Position numbers and translations under genes: made by a program
The notes under the pieces: generated by a model
The model's database searches: none
What the model saw: only the letters and a program-made list of their open reading frames with translations
What the model was told of the DNA's origin: nothing
Shown: positions 1 to 7,496 of the stretch, one piece after another
Layout: the number at the start of each line of letters is the position of its first letter
How positions within the stretch are numbered: the stretch's first letter is position 1
Source: Streptomyces sp. yr375
GTDB taxonomy: Bacteria > Actinomycetota > Actinomycetes > Streptomycetales > Streptomycetaceae
Length of the DNA: 64,000 nt
Reading direction: 5' to 3'
Assembly: GCF_900110755.1 (NCBI RefSeq)
Contig: NZ_FOFF01000020.1
Location: 62,001 to 126,000 of the forward strand

Positions 1-84
1 GGGCACAGTCGACGCCGGTCGCTCAGACTGATCGCGCAGGCGCGGGACGCGGGATATCTGACACCACGTCACGCCCGGCGCTGA
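1..84 (+). CDS. 3' end of an unidentified gene (partial)
   Basis: The frame open from base 1 gives 27 residues ending in LTPRHARR and a TGA at 82-84, with G/C-rich third positions as expected for coding DNA here. The tail contains the helix-like stretch LIAQARDAGYL. The 5' part lies outside the window, so no family can be named. It converges on the DUF305 gene, whose stop is 33 bases away. It may be only a chance open frame. Confidence 0.4.
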   Translation, partial: GHSRRRSLRLIAQARDAGYLTPRHARR

Positions 85-116
85 CGCGGCCTGTTGTAAG
101 GCGGACGGGGCTTCGG

Positions 117-755
117 CTACTGCATTCCGCGCATCCGCGTGATCTCGCTCGTCTGCTGCGCGACCACGTCGTCCGCCATCTCCTCGATCCGCACGTTGTT
201 GCCCTTCGCCTTGACGTCCGCTGCCATGGTGAGCGCGCCCTCGTGGTGGGTGATCATCAGCGTGAGGAAGAGCGCGTCGAACGCCTTGCCGTGCGCCGCG
301 CGCAGCTCGGTGAGCTGTGCCTCGGTCGCCATGCCGGGCATCATCGTGTGCGTGTGCCCGGTGCTCGCCGTCTCCTTGCCGTAGGTCGAGAGCCAGGCCT
401 TCATGGCCTCGATCTCCGGCCCCTGCGCGGCGCCGATCCGCGCGGCGAGCCCCTTGACGGTCGTCGACTGGGCCTGTTTCGGGGCCAGTTCGGCCATTTC
501 CAGTGCCTGGGTGTGGTGCTCGATCATCATCTGCGCGTACGAGACGTCGGCCGAGTTGGGCGTGTCGTCGTCGACGCGCTGTTCGGCCGCGTCCTGGGCG
601 GAGAGGGTCCGGTTCGCCTCGCCCGGCTTGCCCGGCGCGATCACCGAAGGCCCGCTCGCCGCACCGGACTTGGCGTCATCCCCGGAGTCGCAGCCCGCGA
701 GGGCGAGTGCGAGCAGCAGCGAGGCTGCGGCGAGGGGCACGCGGCGAACGAGCAC
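117..755 (-). CDS. DUF305 domain lipoprotein
   Basis: Exported lipoprotein of 212 aa. The GTG at 755 is chosen because AGGAGG lies 5 bases upstream; longer in-frame starts have no comparable site and would put the signal peptide in the middle. The N-terminus is a lipoprotein signal with lipobox LAGC (Cys22). The DUF305 domain is a duplicated ferritin-like helical fold and shows the two expected HH motifs, MMIEHHTQALEMA and LMITHHEGALTMA, separated by a His/Met-rich segment (HTHTMMPGM) that could bind metal. The function of DUF305 is unknown. It is divergent from the LVIVD-repeat gene at 949, and the two are likely co-regulated from the 190-base gap. Confidence 0.9.
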   Translation of the reverse strand: MLVRRVPLAAASLLLALALAGCDSGDDAKSGAASGPSVIAPGKPGEANRTLSAQDAAEQRVDDDTPNSADVSYAQMMIEHHTQALEMAELAPKQAQSTTVKGLAARIGAAQGPEIEAMKAWLSTYGKETASTGHTHTMMPGMATEAQLTELRAAHGKAFDALFLTLMITHHEGALTMAADVKAKGNNVRIEEMADDVVAQQTSEITRMRGMQ

Positions 756-948
756 AACGACCTCCTGGGACGGCTGAGTTGGGGACAGGGGGACCCGCCC
801 TCGTAGGGATCTTCGCATCACCGGCCGCGCCGCTGAACAGAAAGACTCGTTACGAGTGCGTTGCCAACCCTTGATATGTGCATGATGAAGACGATACTTC
901 GGAGCACCGTGAACCGTTCCTGTCCGAACGGCGACGAGGGAGGATGCA

Positions 949-2451
949 GTGACCCTGTTGAACGATCCCCGAACACGCCGCAGACGGCTGGGAGTCGCAG
1001 CCGCGTGTGCCGGACTCCTGGCCGCGCTCCTGACGGCGGCACCGGCGGCCGCGACCCCCGACCCGGGGGACGGCCCGGCCGCGCAGCGCGAGGTGTCCCA
1101 GGGCGTCCAGGCCGAGGCGGCCGAGGCGATCGCCGAGGGCGAGATACCCGGCAAGGACGAGATCGTCCACTCCGCCAACATCGAGCACCTGACGAACATC
1201 CCCAAGGAGGCCCTGCCCGGCACCAACTCGGACCTGGCCTTCCAGGGCAAGTACGCCTTCGCCGGCAACTACGACGGCTTCCGCATCTTCGACATCAGCG
1301 ACCCGAAGTCCCCGAAGACCGTGGCCCAGGTGCTCTGCCCCGGCTCGCAGAACGACATCTCCGTCTCGGGCAACCTGCTCTTCCTGTCGACCGACTCCTC
1401 GCGCAGCGACAGCAGTTGCAACAGCACCACGCAGCCGGTGACCGAGAAGTCCTCCTGGGAGGGCATGAAGGTCTTCGACATCAGCGACAAGGCGAACCCG
1501 AAGTACGTCGCCGCCGTGGAGACCGCCTGCGGCTCGCACACCCACACCCTGGTGCCCGAGCGCAAGAACGTCTACGTCTACGTCTCCTCGTACTCGCCGA
1601 ACGCCGCCTACCCCGACTGCCAGCCCCCGCACGACGGCATCTCGGTCATCAAGGTGCCGCGCAACGCACCGGAGAAGGCCGCGCTCGTGGGCTTCCCCGT
1701 CCTCTTCCCGGGTGAGGGTCCGGACGGCGGCGGCAACCCCGGCGCTCCCACGAACCCCGGCGTCTCCAAGACCACCGGCTGCCACGACATCACCGTCCTG
1801 CCGGAGAAGGAACTGGCCGCCGGTGCCTGCATGGGCGACGGCATCCTGTTCTCGATCAAGGACCCTGAGCACCCGAAGGTCATCGACCGGGTCCAGGACA
1901 ACGTGAACTTCGCGTTCTGGCACTCGGCGACCTTCAACCAGAAGGCGAACAAGGTCGTCTTCACCGACGAGTTGGGCGGCGGCGGTGCGGCCACCTGCAA
2001 CGCGGCCATCGGCCCGGACCGCGGCGCGGACGGCATCTACGACATCGTCGGCAAGGGCGACAAGCGCAAGCTGGTCTTCCGCAGCTACTACAAGATCCCG
2101 CGCCACCAGGCGGACACGGAGAACTGCGTCGCCCACAACGGCTCGCTGATCCCGGTCAAGGGCAAGGACATCATGGTCCAGGCCTGGTACCAAGGCGGCG
2201 TCTCCGTCTGGGACTTCACCGACTCGTCGCAGCCGAAGGAGATCGCCTACTTCGAGCGCGGTCCGCTCAGCACGGACGCACTACAGGTCGGCGGCTCGTG
2301 GTCGGCGTACTACTACAACGGCTACATCTACTCCAACGACATCGCCAAGGGCTTCGACGTGCTGAAGCTCAGCGACCGGCGGACCGATCCGGCGAAGCGG
2401 GTCCACCTGCGCGAGCTCAACGTCCAGACCCAGCCGGACTACTTCGACTGA
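949..2451 (+). CDS. LVIVD repeat-containing secreted protein
   Basis: Protein of 500 aa with an Arg-rich N-terminus, a hydrophobic core and an AAPAAA cleavage region (residues about 10-36), so it is exported. GTG at 949 follows GAGGGAGGA by 4 bases. Repeated blade-like segments such as YDGFRIFDISDPKSP, MKVFDISDKANP and VSVWDFTDSSQP identify LVIVD repeats, which form a beta-propeller. Conserved-looking CGSHTHT, FWHSATF and NCVAHNGS segments put histidines where propeller proteins may bind metal; this last point is inference. The substrate is unknown. Its 3' end overlaps the convergent TetR gene by 35 bases. Confidence 0.88.
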   Translation: MTLLNDPRTRRRRLGVAAACAGLLAALLTAAPAAATPDPGDGPAAQREVSQGVQAEAAEAIAEGEIPGKDEIVHSANIEHLTNIPKEALPGTNSDLAFQGKYAFAGNYDGFRIFDISDPKSPKTVAQVLCPGSQNDISVSGNLLFLSTDSSRSDSSCNSTTQPVTEKSSWEGMKVFDISDKANPKYVAAVETACGSHTHTLVPERKNVYVYVSSYSPNAAYPDCQPPHDGISVIKVPRNAPEKAALVGFPVLFPGEGPDGGGNPGAPTNPGVSKTTGCHDITVLPEKELAAGACMGDGILFSIKDPEHPKVIDRVQDNVNFAFWHSATFNQKANKVVFTDELGGGGAATCNAAIGPDRGADGIYDIVGKGDKRKLVFRSYYKIPRHQADTENCVAHNGSLIPVKGKDIMVQAWYQGGVSVWDFTDSSQPKEIAYFERGPLSTDALQVGGSWSAYYYNGYIYSNDIAKGFDVLKLSDRRTDPAKRVHLRELNVQTQPDYFD

Positions 2452-3193
2452 TCCCCGGGGGCCGATTCCCGGAAGGCTGGTCCCCAGGAGGCCGGTCCCC
2501 GGGAGGCCGGTCCCGTAAGGGCTGATCTCCGGCCGGCGGGTCGGTCGCGAAGAAGCGCGACAGATCGGTGTCGGCGCCACCTCTCCCGCCGGGCGCTTCG
2601 GCGTCCGGCGGGACCCCCTGCTCCCAGTCGAGTCGGTAGCGCGCGAACAGTTCGGCGCGCAGGGTCGTGAACGGCAGGGGCGCGTTCGGCAGCACCAACG
2701 CGTAGACGGCTCCCATCAGTTGGGCGCGCAGCAGCGGGTAGTCGTGGTCGAGGTCCTGCGCCCCGTGCCGGGTGGCGGTGTCCCGCAGCAGTTCGGCCAG
2801 CCGCTGCTGCTCCGGACACCGCACGAAGCCCTCGGCCTGGAGCAGCCCCGCCATGTGCTGGCGCATCAGCACCGTACGGTCCCGGGCCAGCCCCAGGATC
2901 GCGTCGATGGCCCGCGCCATCCGCTCCCGGCCGTCCTCGGTGTGCGGCTCCCGCTCGAGCGCCTCCTCCAGCGTGCGGTGCATCAGCCGGTGCACCGCCG
3001 ACTGCACGAGCTGCCGCTTGCCGGGGAAGTAGTACGACACCAGACCGCGCGCCGAACCGGCCCGGTCCGCGATGTCGGCGAGGGTCGTCGCCTCGTACCC
3101 GCGCTCGCTCACGAGCTCCACCGCCGCCTGCAGAAGCCGCTCCCGGGAACGCCGCCGCAATTCTTCATTGACCGAGGCGCTGCGCGGGCACAT
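2417..3193 (-). CDS. TetR family transcriptional regulator
   Basis: Regulator of 258 aa. ATG at 3193 is preceded by AGGAG at 7 bases; the open frame continues upstream to 3331 but would run through the operator. The N-terminal TetR helix-turn-helix (residues about 9-55) shows ATTLADIADRAGSARGLVSYYF followed in the family-typical way by PGKRQLV. The middle is an ordinary helical ligand domain. The last 60 residues are Pro/Gly/Asp-rich pentapeptide repeats encoded by the tandem 15-mer, and the frame stops inside the LVIVD gene, so the original stop was probably lost by repeat expansion. Probably autoregulated through the operator at 3209-3227. Confidence 0.88.
   Translation of the reverse strand: MCPRSASVNEELRRRSRERLLQAAVELVSERGYEATTLADIADRAGSARGLVSYYFPGKRQLVQSAVHRLMHRTLEEALEREPHTEDGRERMARAIDAILGLARDRTVLMRQHMAGLLQAEGFVRCPEQQRLAELLRDTATRHGAQDLDHDYPLLRAQLMGAVYALVLPNAPLPFTTLRAELFARYRLDWEQGVPPDAEAPGGRGGADTDLSRFFATDPPAGDQPLRDRPPGDRPPGDQPSGNRPPGISRSSPAGSGR
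2457..2531. repeat. Five tandem 15-nt units in the tetR 3' end
   Basis: Units start at 2457, 2472, 2487, 2502 and 2517; the core unit is GGAGGCCGGTCCCCG and the outer units are diverged. Because the unit is a multiple of three, the TetR frame stays open and reads as repeated PPGDR/PPGDQ-like pentapeptides at its C-terminus. Confidence 0.8.
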
Positions 3194-3208
3194 CCTGTAA
3201 CTCCTGGG

Positions 3209-3227
3209 TTGACTGGCTGCCAGCCAA
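3209..3227. promoter_or_regulatory. Probable TetR operator
   Basis: TTGACTGG-CTG-CCAGCCAA has 8-bp arms with one mismatch and sits 15 bases upstream of the tetR ATG. On the minus strand a -10-like TATAGT (3229-3234) lies directly upstream of the palindrome, so a bound repressor would cover the transcription start. Confidence 0.65.
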
Positions 3228-3365
3228 CTATACTCAGGGAGTCCCGGTCGACTCCGTACGGAGCGGACCGGGCTGCCGCCTGCTCTGGGCGACGCGGGGG
3301 ATCGTCCAGAGTGGGCGCGCTTTTCCCGCAATGGTGGCCTGAGGCTACCGTCGACGGGAAGCAGA

Positions 3366-4082
3366 TCAGCCCTCGAGCCCCTTGAGGCCCTCGCTGCCCA
3401 CCAGGTTCAGCACTGGTCGCAGGCCGTGCGGGCGTTCGTCCGTCGGCAGATGGTCCACGAAGTGCACCGCGCAGCCCAGCGCCGCCGCCCCGCCGTCCGC
3501 CCGCCGGTCGTCGCCCACCATCAGGGTCCTGCGGGGATCGGCGCCCAGCGTCTCGCAGGCGACCATGAACAACCGCGGGTCCGGCTTCTGCACGCCGTGT
3601 TCGTACGACAGCACATACGCGTCGACGTACCGGTCGAGGCCGTGCTCCCGGAACACCGGCCGCAGATCCCAGCCGATGTTGCTGACCACGCCGACCCGGA
3701 CTCCGCCCCCGCGCAACCCGTTCAGCACGTCCAGTGCGTCGGGATACGGGGTCCAGGCCGCCGGCGTCCGGTGCCGGTCGTACAGCGCGTCGTGCAGCGC
3801 GGGATCCGGCAGCGTCACCTGACGGGACAGGCCGGTGTACGCGGCCCGGTGCAGTGCCGCGCTCTCGTCCCGCACCCGCCACGCCCCGGCGAGGTCGTCC
3901 GGCACCCGGACGGGAGCCGGACCGCCCGGCAGCGCGCCGGCCGTCTCCAGCGCCGCCGCCTTCGCCAGCAACTCCGACTCGGGCAACGCGACACCCGCCG
4001 CGTCCAGCACGGCCCGCAGCCAGGACTCCGCGGACTCGATACGGAAGAGGGTCCCGGAGAAGTCGAACAGCACGGTCGTCAT
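3366..4082 (-). CDS. HAD family hydrolase
   Basis: Protein of 238 aa with the haloacid dehalogenase motifs in order. Motif I is FDFSGTLF near residue 6; the second Asp of the usual DxDxT is replaced by Ser, giving DFSGT. Motif II is VVSNIGWD, and motifs III/IV are QKPDPRLF and MVGDDRRADGGAA. Such proteins are cytosolic phosphatases or phosphoglycolate-phosphatase-like enzymes; the substrate cannot be read from sequence. The changed motif I residue normally acts as general acid, so catalysis may differ from textbook HAD phosphatases. Confidence 0.87.
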   Translation of the reverse strand: MTTVLFDFSGTLFRIESAESWLRAVLDAAGVALPESELLAKAAALETAGALPGGPAPVRVPDDLAGAWRVRDESAALHRAAYTGLSRQVTLPDPALHDALYDRHRTPAAWTPYPDALDVLNGLRGGGVRVGVVSNIGWDLRPVFREHGLDRYVDAYVLSYEHGVQKPDPRLFMVACETLGADPRRTLMVGDDRRADGGAAALGCAVHFVDHLPTDERPHGLRPVLNLVGSEGLKGLEG

Positions 4083-4130
4083 GCGGATGATCCTATGAAC
4101 CCCGGTGGGACGACATCATCGGTGCGGTGC

Positions 4131-4170
4131 CGGGCGGTGCCGGGCGGTGCCGGGCGGTGCCGGGCGGTCC
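4131..4170. repeat. Four tandem copies of a decamer
   Basis: CGGGCGGTGC is repeated at 4131, 4141 and 4151, with a one-base variant at 4161, in the gap between the PAP2 stop and the HAD start. Noncoding; no function is apparent. Confidence 0.85.
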
Positions 4171-4172
4171 TG

Positions 4173-4856
4173 TCAGGGTCGCCGGCGCTGGTGTGCCGCG
4201 ATCGCCAGGGCCACCAGCATCGAGCCGAGCAGCCAGCCGCCCAGGACGTCCGAGGGCCAGTGCACGCCCAGCCAGATCCGGGTCAGTCCCACGCCCGCCA
4301 CGGACACCACCGTCACCGCCAGCGCCGTACGCCACACGACGGGGCCGACGCCGTGCCGGTGCAGCAGCCACAGTAGGAGGCCGAACATCACGGTCGCGGT
4401 CAGCGCGTGCCCGGAGGGGTACGCGGCGTAGTGCGCGGAGTCGACCGGGTCGGGCCAGACCGGGCGGGCGCGGCCCACCGCGGCCTTCAGCCCCTGCTGG
4501 ATCAGCGTGCCGACCGCCGACGTGACGACCAGCCATCCGGCCGTCCACCAGGCCGCGTGCCGCCACACCAGCCACCCGGCGACCGCCGCGCCGAGCAGGC
4601 GCATGGTCAGGGGGTCCCAGACCCAGTCCGTCAGGATGCGGCAGACCTGGGTGACGCCGGGGTCGGCGACGGCCCAGCGGTGCGTGGTGCGGGAGATACC
4701 GCCGTCGAGCGAGATCAGGGGATGCCACTCGGCCCAGACCAGGACCAGGAGCAGGACGGAGCTCAGTCCGAGCACCAGGGCGCTGCACAGGGCCGTGCGC
4801 GGGGCACGGGGGTGGAGGCTGGGCCGGGGCGGGGAGTCGACGGGCGGGTTGTGCAT
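4173..4856 (-). CDS. PAP2 superfamily membrane phosphatase
   Basis: Integral membrane lipid phosphatase-like protein of 227 aa. ATG at 4856 follows GAGGATC at a good distance; an in-frame upstream start at 4913 lacks a ribosome site. Five to six hydrophobic segments surround the three PAP2 motifs: KAAVGRARP, PSGH (in YPSGHALTA) and the SR-like block TRIWLGVHWPSDVLGG, in which the nucleophilic His is H of GVHWPSD. The active site would face the outside of the membrane. Likely substrates are undecaprenyl or phosphatidyl phosphates; this is family inference only. Confidence 0.9.
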   Translation of the reverse strand: MHNPPVDSPPRPSLHPRAPRTALCSALVLGLSSVLLLVLVWAEWHPLISLDGGISRTTHRWAVADPGVTQVCRILTDWVWDPLTMRLLGAAVAGWLVWRHAAWWTAGWLVVTSAVGTLIQQGLKAAVGRARPVWPDPVDSAHYAAYPSGHALTATVMFGLLLWLLHRHGVGPVVWRTALAVTVVSVAGVGLTRIWLGVHWPSDVLGGWLLGSMLVALAIAAHQRRRP

Positions 4857-4919
4857 GGGGTGATCCTCGCCCAACGGTGGGGCGGGAGGCGAACCCGGGG
4901 GTACTCGTGCCACTGTCGG

Positions 4920-5522
4920 TCAGTGTCCGGCGGCGCGTGTGGTGAGGTCCTCGTCGGTGATGGAGCGGACCACCCGGCAGGGTGTTCCCAGCGCGACGGA
5001 CATCGGGGGAATGTCGCGGCTGACGACGCTGCCGGCGCCGATGACCGATCCGTATCCGATTCGGACGCCGGGCAGAACCACCACGTTGCTGCCGATCCAC
5101 ACCTTGTCCTCGATCACGATCGGCTCGGAGAACCGCCCGAAGTCGACGCGTCGCGAGGGGTGAACCGGGTGTCCCGTCGTGGTGAGCGTCACGCTGGGAG
5201 CGATCATGACGCCATCGCCTATGCGGATGTCCACGTCGTCGACGAACGTCAGGTTCACGTTCCCGAAAAAGTCGTCGCCGATGTGGACGTTGCTGCCGAA
5301 CCCCGCGTGGAACGGCGGCAGCAGCACCGTGCGTTCACCGACCGAGCCGAGGATCTCGACGAGCAGCGAGCGACGCTTCTCCGCTGCGGAGGGTGGCGTG
5401 TGGTTGTACTCGAAGATCTGCTCCGTGCGGCGCCGAGGGGCCTGGAAGGCCGCTTCCGACTCGGTGTAGACCAGCCCCTTGGCAATCCGGGCCAGGACTT
5501 CTTCCTCGTGACTACCCGTCAC
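4920..5522 (-). CDS. Maltose/galactoside O-acetyltransferase family protein
   Basis: Cytosolic acetyl-CoA-dependent sugar O-acetyltransferase, 200 aa from the GTG at 5522. The open frame extends to 5606, but the shorter form matches the family length and N-terminus. The N-terminal Mac domain shows GLVYTESEAAF and the ILGSVGERTVLLPPFH segment. The C-terminal half is a left-handed beta-helix of hexapeptide repeats (IGDDFF, IRIGDGVMIAPSVTL, VWIGSNVVVLPGVRIGYGSVIGAGSVV). The catalytic His of the family is in TTTGHPVHP. Confidence 0.88.
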   Translation of the reverse strand: MTGSHEEEVLARIAKGLVYTESEAAFQAPRRRTEQIFEYNHTPPSAAEKRRSLLVEILGSVGERTVLLPPFHAGFGSNVHIGDDFFGNVNLTFVDDVDIRIGDGVMIAPSVTLTTTGHPVHPSRRVDFGRFSEPIVIEDKVWIGSNVVVLPGVRIGYGSVIGAGSVVSRDIPPMSVALGTPCRVVRSITDEDLTTRAAGH

Positions 5523-5602
5523 AACTCCATCTTCCCCTCGCTCAGTTACCCAGGCACAGGACCAACGCGCCGCCGTCGACGGCGCGTTCACGTTTGAGGT
5601 GC

Positions 5603-6538
5603 TCAACCCAGCGCGTGCAGTCCCGGCACCAGTGCCACCAGTACCGGAATCACCGGTACGAGCGAGGCCGCCGCCGTCAGGCGCAGTCTGCGGGCCACGG
5701 TGAGCCGGTCGGGCGGGGTGAGCAACCGGTCGACGCGTTGCGGGAGATGGGACTGCGGGGCGGCGGAGGGGCCGAACACCCCCCGGTCCTCGTTGAGTTC
5801 GACCAGTGCCAGCGCGGTCGTCAGACGGCCGAAGCGGCGGGACGCCATGTCGTCGGCGGACAACTCGACCAGCCGGTGCATCTCGTCACGGAACGCGGCG
5901 AACACCGGTACCTGCGGGAAGCCGGTGGCCAGCGCCGTCGAGCAGTGCAGCAGCCAGTCGTGCCGCGCCTGGGCGTGCCCCTGCTCGTGCGCGAGCACCG
6001 CATCGAGCTGACGACCCTTCAGGCGTCGCAACGCGGCGGTGGTGACGACGAGTTGGGGCTCCGCGCCGGACATCCACCAGGCGTCGGGGCGCTCACCCTC
6101 CAGTACGAGCAGCCGACCCGCCGCCGATTCCTCGCCCGGCAACAGCGGGGCGCGCAGCCGGAGTTCGGCACGCCGGGACCGGGCTCGGGCCCGGCTGCGC
6201 AGCACCTCCCGTACGAGCATCGCCCCGCTCCACAGCCCGCCGCACGCGAGCAGCACCGCGGTCGCCGCAGCCCAAGGGCCGGTCGCACCCAGCGCGTAGG
6301 CCTCCACGACTCCCTGGGGAGCCGGTGCGAACACGTGCCCGCGCACCGCGTGCCAGGCCGCCGCCGCGCTGAGCGTCATCGACAGCGCACAGCACAGCAG
6401 GACCGCCGCCACCGCGCACTGCCACGCCCACAGGGCGAGCACCGGTTCACGGTCCGGCCAGTCGGCCCGGGCGATCAGCCGGGGGGTGACGACAGCGGTC
6501 AGGGCAGCGAGCAGCAGCAGGACCGCGGGGACCATCAT
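5603..6538 (-). CDS. M56/M48-like integral membrane metallopeptidase
   Basis: Protein of 311 aa with three N-terminal transmembrane segments, a zinc-protease domain carrying HEQGH at residues 184-188, a downstream ELSADDMA segment supplying the third zinc ligand, and a C-terminal membrane anchor. This is the layout of BlaR1/M56 peptidases without the sensor domain. ATG at 6538 is chosen because AGGG lies 8 bases upstream; a GTG at 6547 is also possible. BlaR1-type peptidases usually pair with a BlaI repressor; none is next to it here. The DUF5134 membrane gene follows the same strand upstream. Confidence 0.85.
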   Translation of the reverse strand: MMVPAVLLLLAALTAVVTPRLIARADWPDREPVLALWAWQCAVAAVLLCCALSMTLSAAAAWHAVRGHVFAPAPQGVVEAYALGATGPWAAATAVLLACGGLWSGAMLVREVLRSRARARSRRAELRLRAPLLPGEESAAGRLLVLEGERPDAWWMSGAEPQLVVTTAALRRLKGRQLDAVLAHEQGHAQARHDWLLHCSTALATGFPQVPVFAAFRDEMHRLVELSADDMASRRFGRLTTALALVELNEDRGVFGPSAAPQSHLPQRVDRLLTPPDRLTVARRLRLTAAASLVPVIPVLVALVPGLHALG

Positions 6539-6714
6539 GGACAGCACCCTATGAGCGGCGTACCGCTCAGGGGTACGACTTATTACGGCGAAGTGACGTA
6601 GGCCACGTCCAGGTGGCGTGGATCACGGCCGGGCGGCGCGGTCGACAGGGGAGGGCAGGGGGCGCGGCGGGGGTCGGTTCTTGCGGACTGGTGCCGCTCG
6701 TACGGGAGTTGGGG

Positions 6715-7293
6715 TCACATCGTCAGCAGCATGGCGAGCATCCCGATGCCCATCGACAGTCGGCAGGCGCGTGCCACCTCGGGCCGGTCGCTCCAGGCGA
6801 CGGCCGCTCCACCCGCCCCGGCCACCGGCAGCAGCCGGACCCCGGAGAGCAGCACGTATCCGGTGAAGTACAGCAGCAGCACACCCGTCAGCAGCGGGAT
6901 CCCCGCGCCGCCGTGCGCGTGCTCGTGGGCGTGTGCGGATATGGATGCGGACGAGGAGGGGGATGAGGGTGAGGCGGCCATCACGGCCGCCATGTAGACC
7001 ATGGCCCCGGTCCCCACCAGGTGGTGCAGGTGGTGGGTGCTCGTGCGGGCCGCCCACAGGGCCCGCAGCCCGGCCGCGCCGAACACGGCCGCGAACGCCG
7101 GCCAGGCCCACACCGGCGGGGTGAACACCGCCGGGGGTACCGCCATCGCGGCCATCCCGAAGCCCATCAACGCCTCGCCGCCCGCGGCTCTGCGCTGTTC
7201 CTCGACTCCGCTGCGCATCCGCAGCAGGCAGTAGGCCCCGGTCGCCGCACACAGCGCGACCAGCAGCCAGCCGGGCGAAGCCGGTCCGGGCAC
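6715..7293 (-). CDS. DUF5134 domain membrane protein
   Basis: Hydrophobic protein of 192 aa with about five transmembrane segments and a His-rich loop (HHLHHLVG and later HAHEHAHGG) that could bind metal. This layout matches DUF5134, a family of unknown function often found beside M56 peptidases in streptomycetes. GTG at 7293 is preferred because GGGAGG lies 5 bases upstream; an alternative GTG at 7299 is too close to that site. Confidence 0.75.
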   Translation of the reverse strand: MPGPASPGWLLVALCAATGAYCLLRMRSGVEEQRRAAGGEALMGFGMAAMAVPPAVFTPPVWAWPAFAAVFGAAGLRALWAARTSTHHLHHLVGTGAMVYMAAVMAASPSSPSSSASISAHAHEHAHGGAGIPLLTGVLLLYFTGYVLLSGVRLLPVAGAGGAAVAWSDRPEVARACRLSMGIGMLAMLLTM

Positions 7294-7460
7294 GCGCACC
7301 TCCCCGCTCGACGTTCGACGCTAGACACTCGACGTTCGCGACTCGACGTTCGCGATCGAGGGATGCGATGCCCACGCCATGCCGCGCGCACGCGGGCGCA
7401 AGGGTGTACACGGGGAGCATTCGACGGAGCACGGCAGGTGGAGAGGGCGGGAGGAGGAAA

Positions 7461-7496
7461 TCGTTCACAGGTAAAACACCTGTTAAATTAATAAGC
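7461..7496 (+). promoter_or_regulatory. FUSC-MarR promoter with 17-bp operator in the spacer
   Basis: ACAGGT-AAAAC-ACCTGT (7467-7483) is a perfect inverted repeat in an unusually A/T-rich stretch. It is followed at once by a -10-like TAAATT (7484-7489) and then the ATG at 7497, 8 bases past the hexamer. The 17-bp repeat fills the position of a -35/-10 spacer; the -35 itself (7461-7466) is poor. It is the natural binding site for the MarR protein encoded by the second gene. Confidence 0.6.

Noticed and set aside
7303..7356. Repeated CTCGACGTTCG motifs upstream of DUF5134, considered as an array or operator
   Set aside because: Three irregular short copies with uneven spacing; too simple to support a CRISPR-like array or a defined site.
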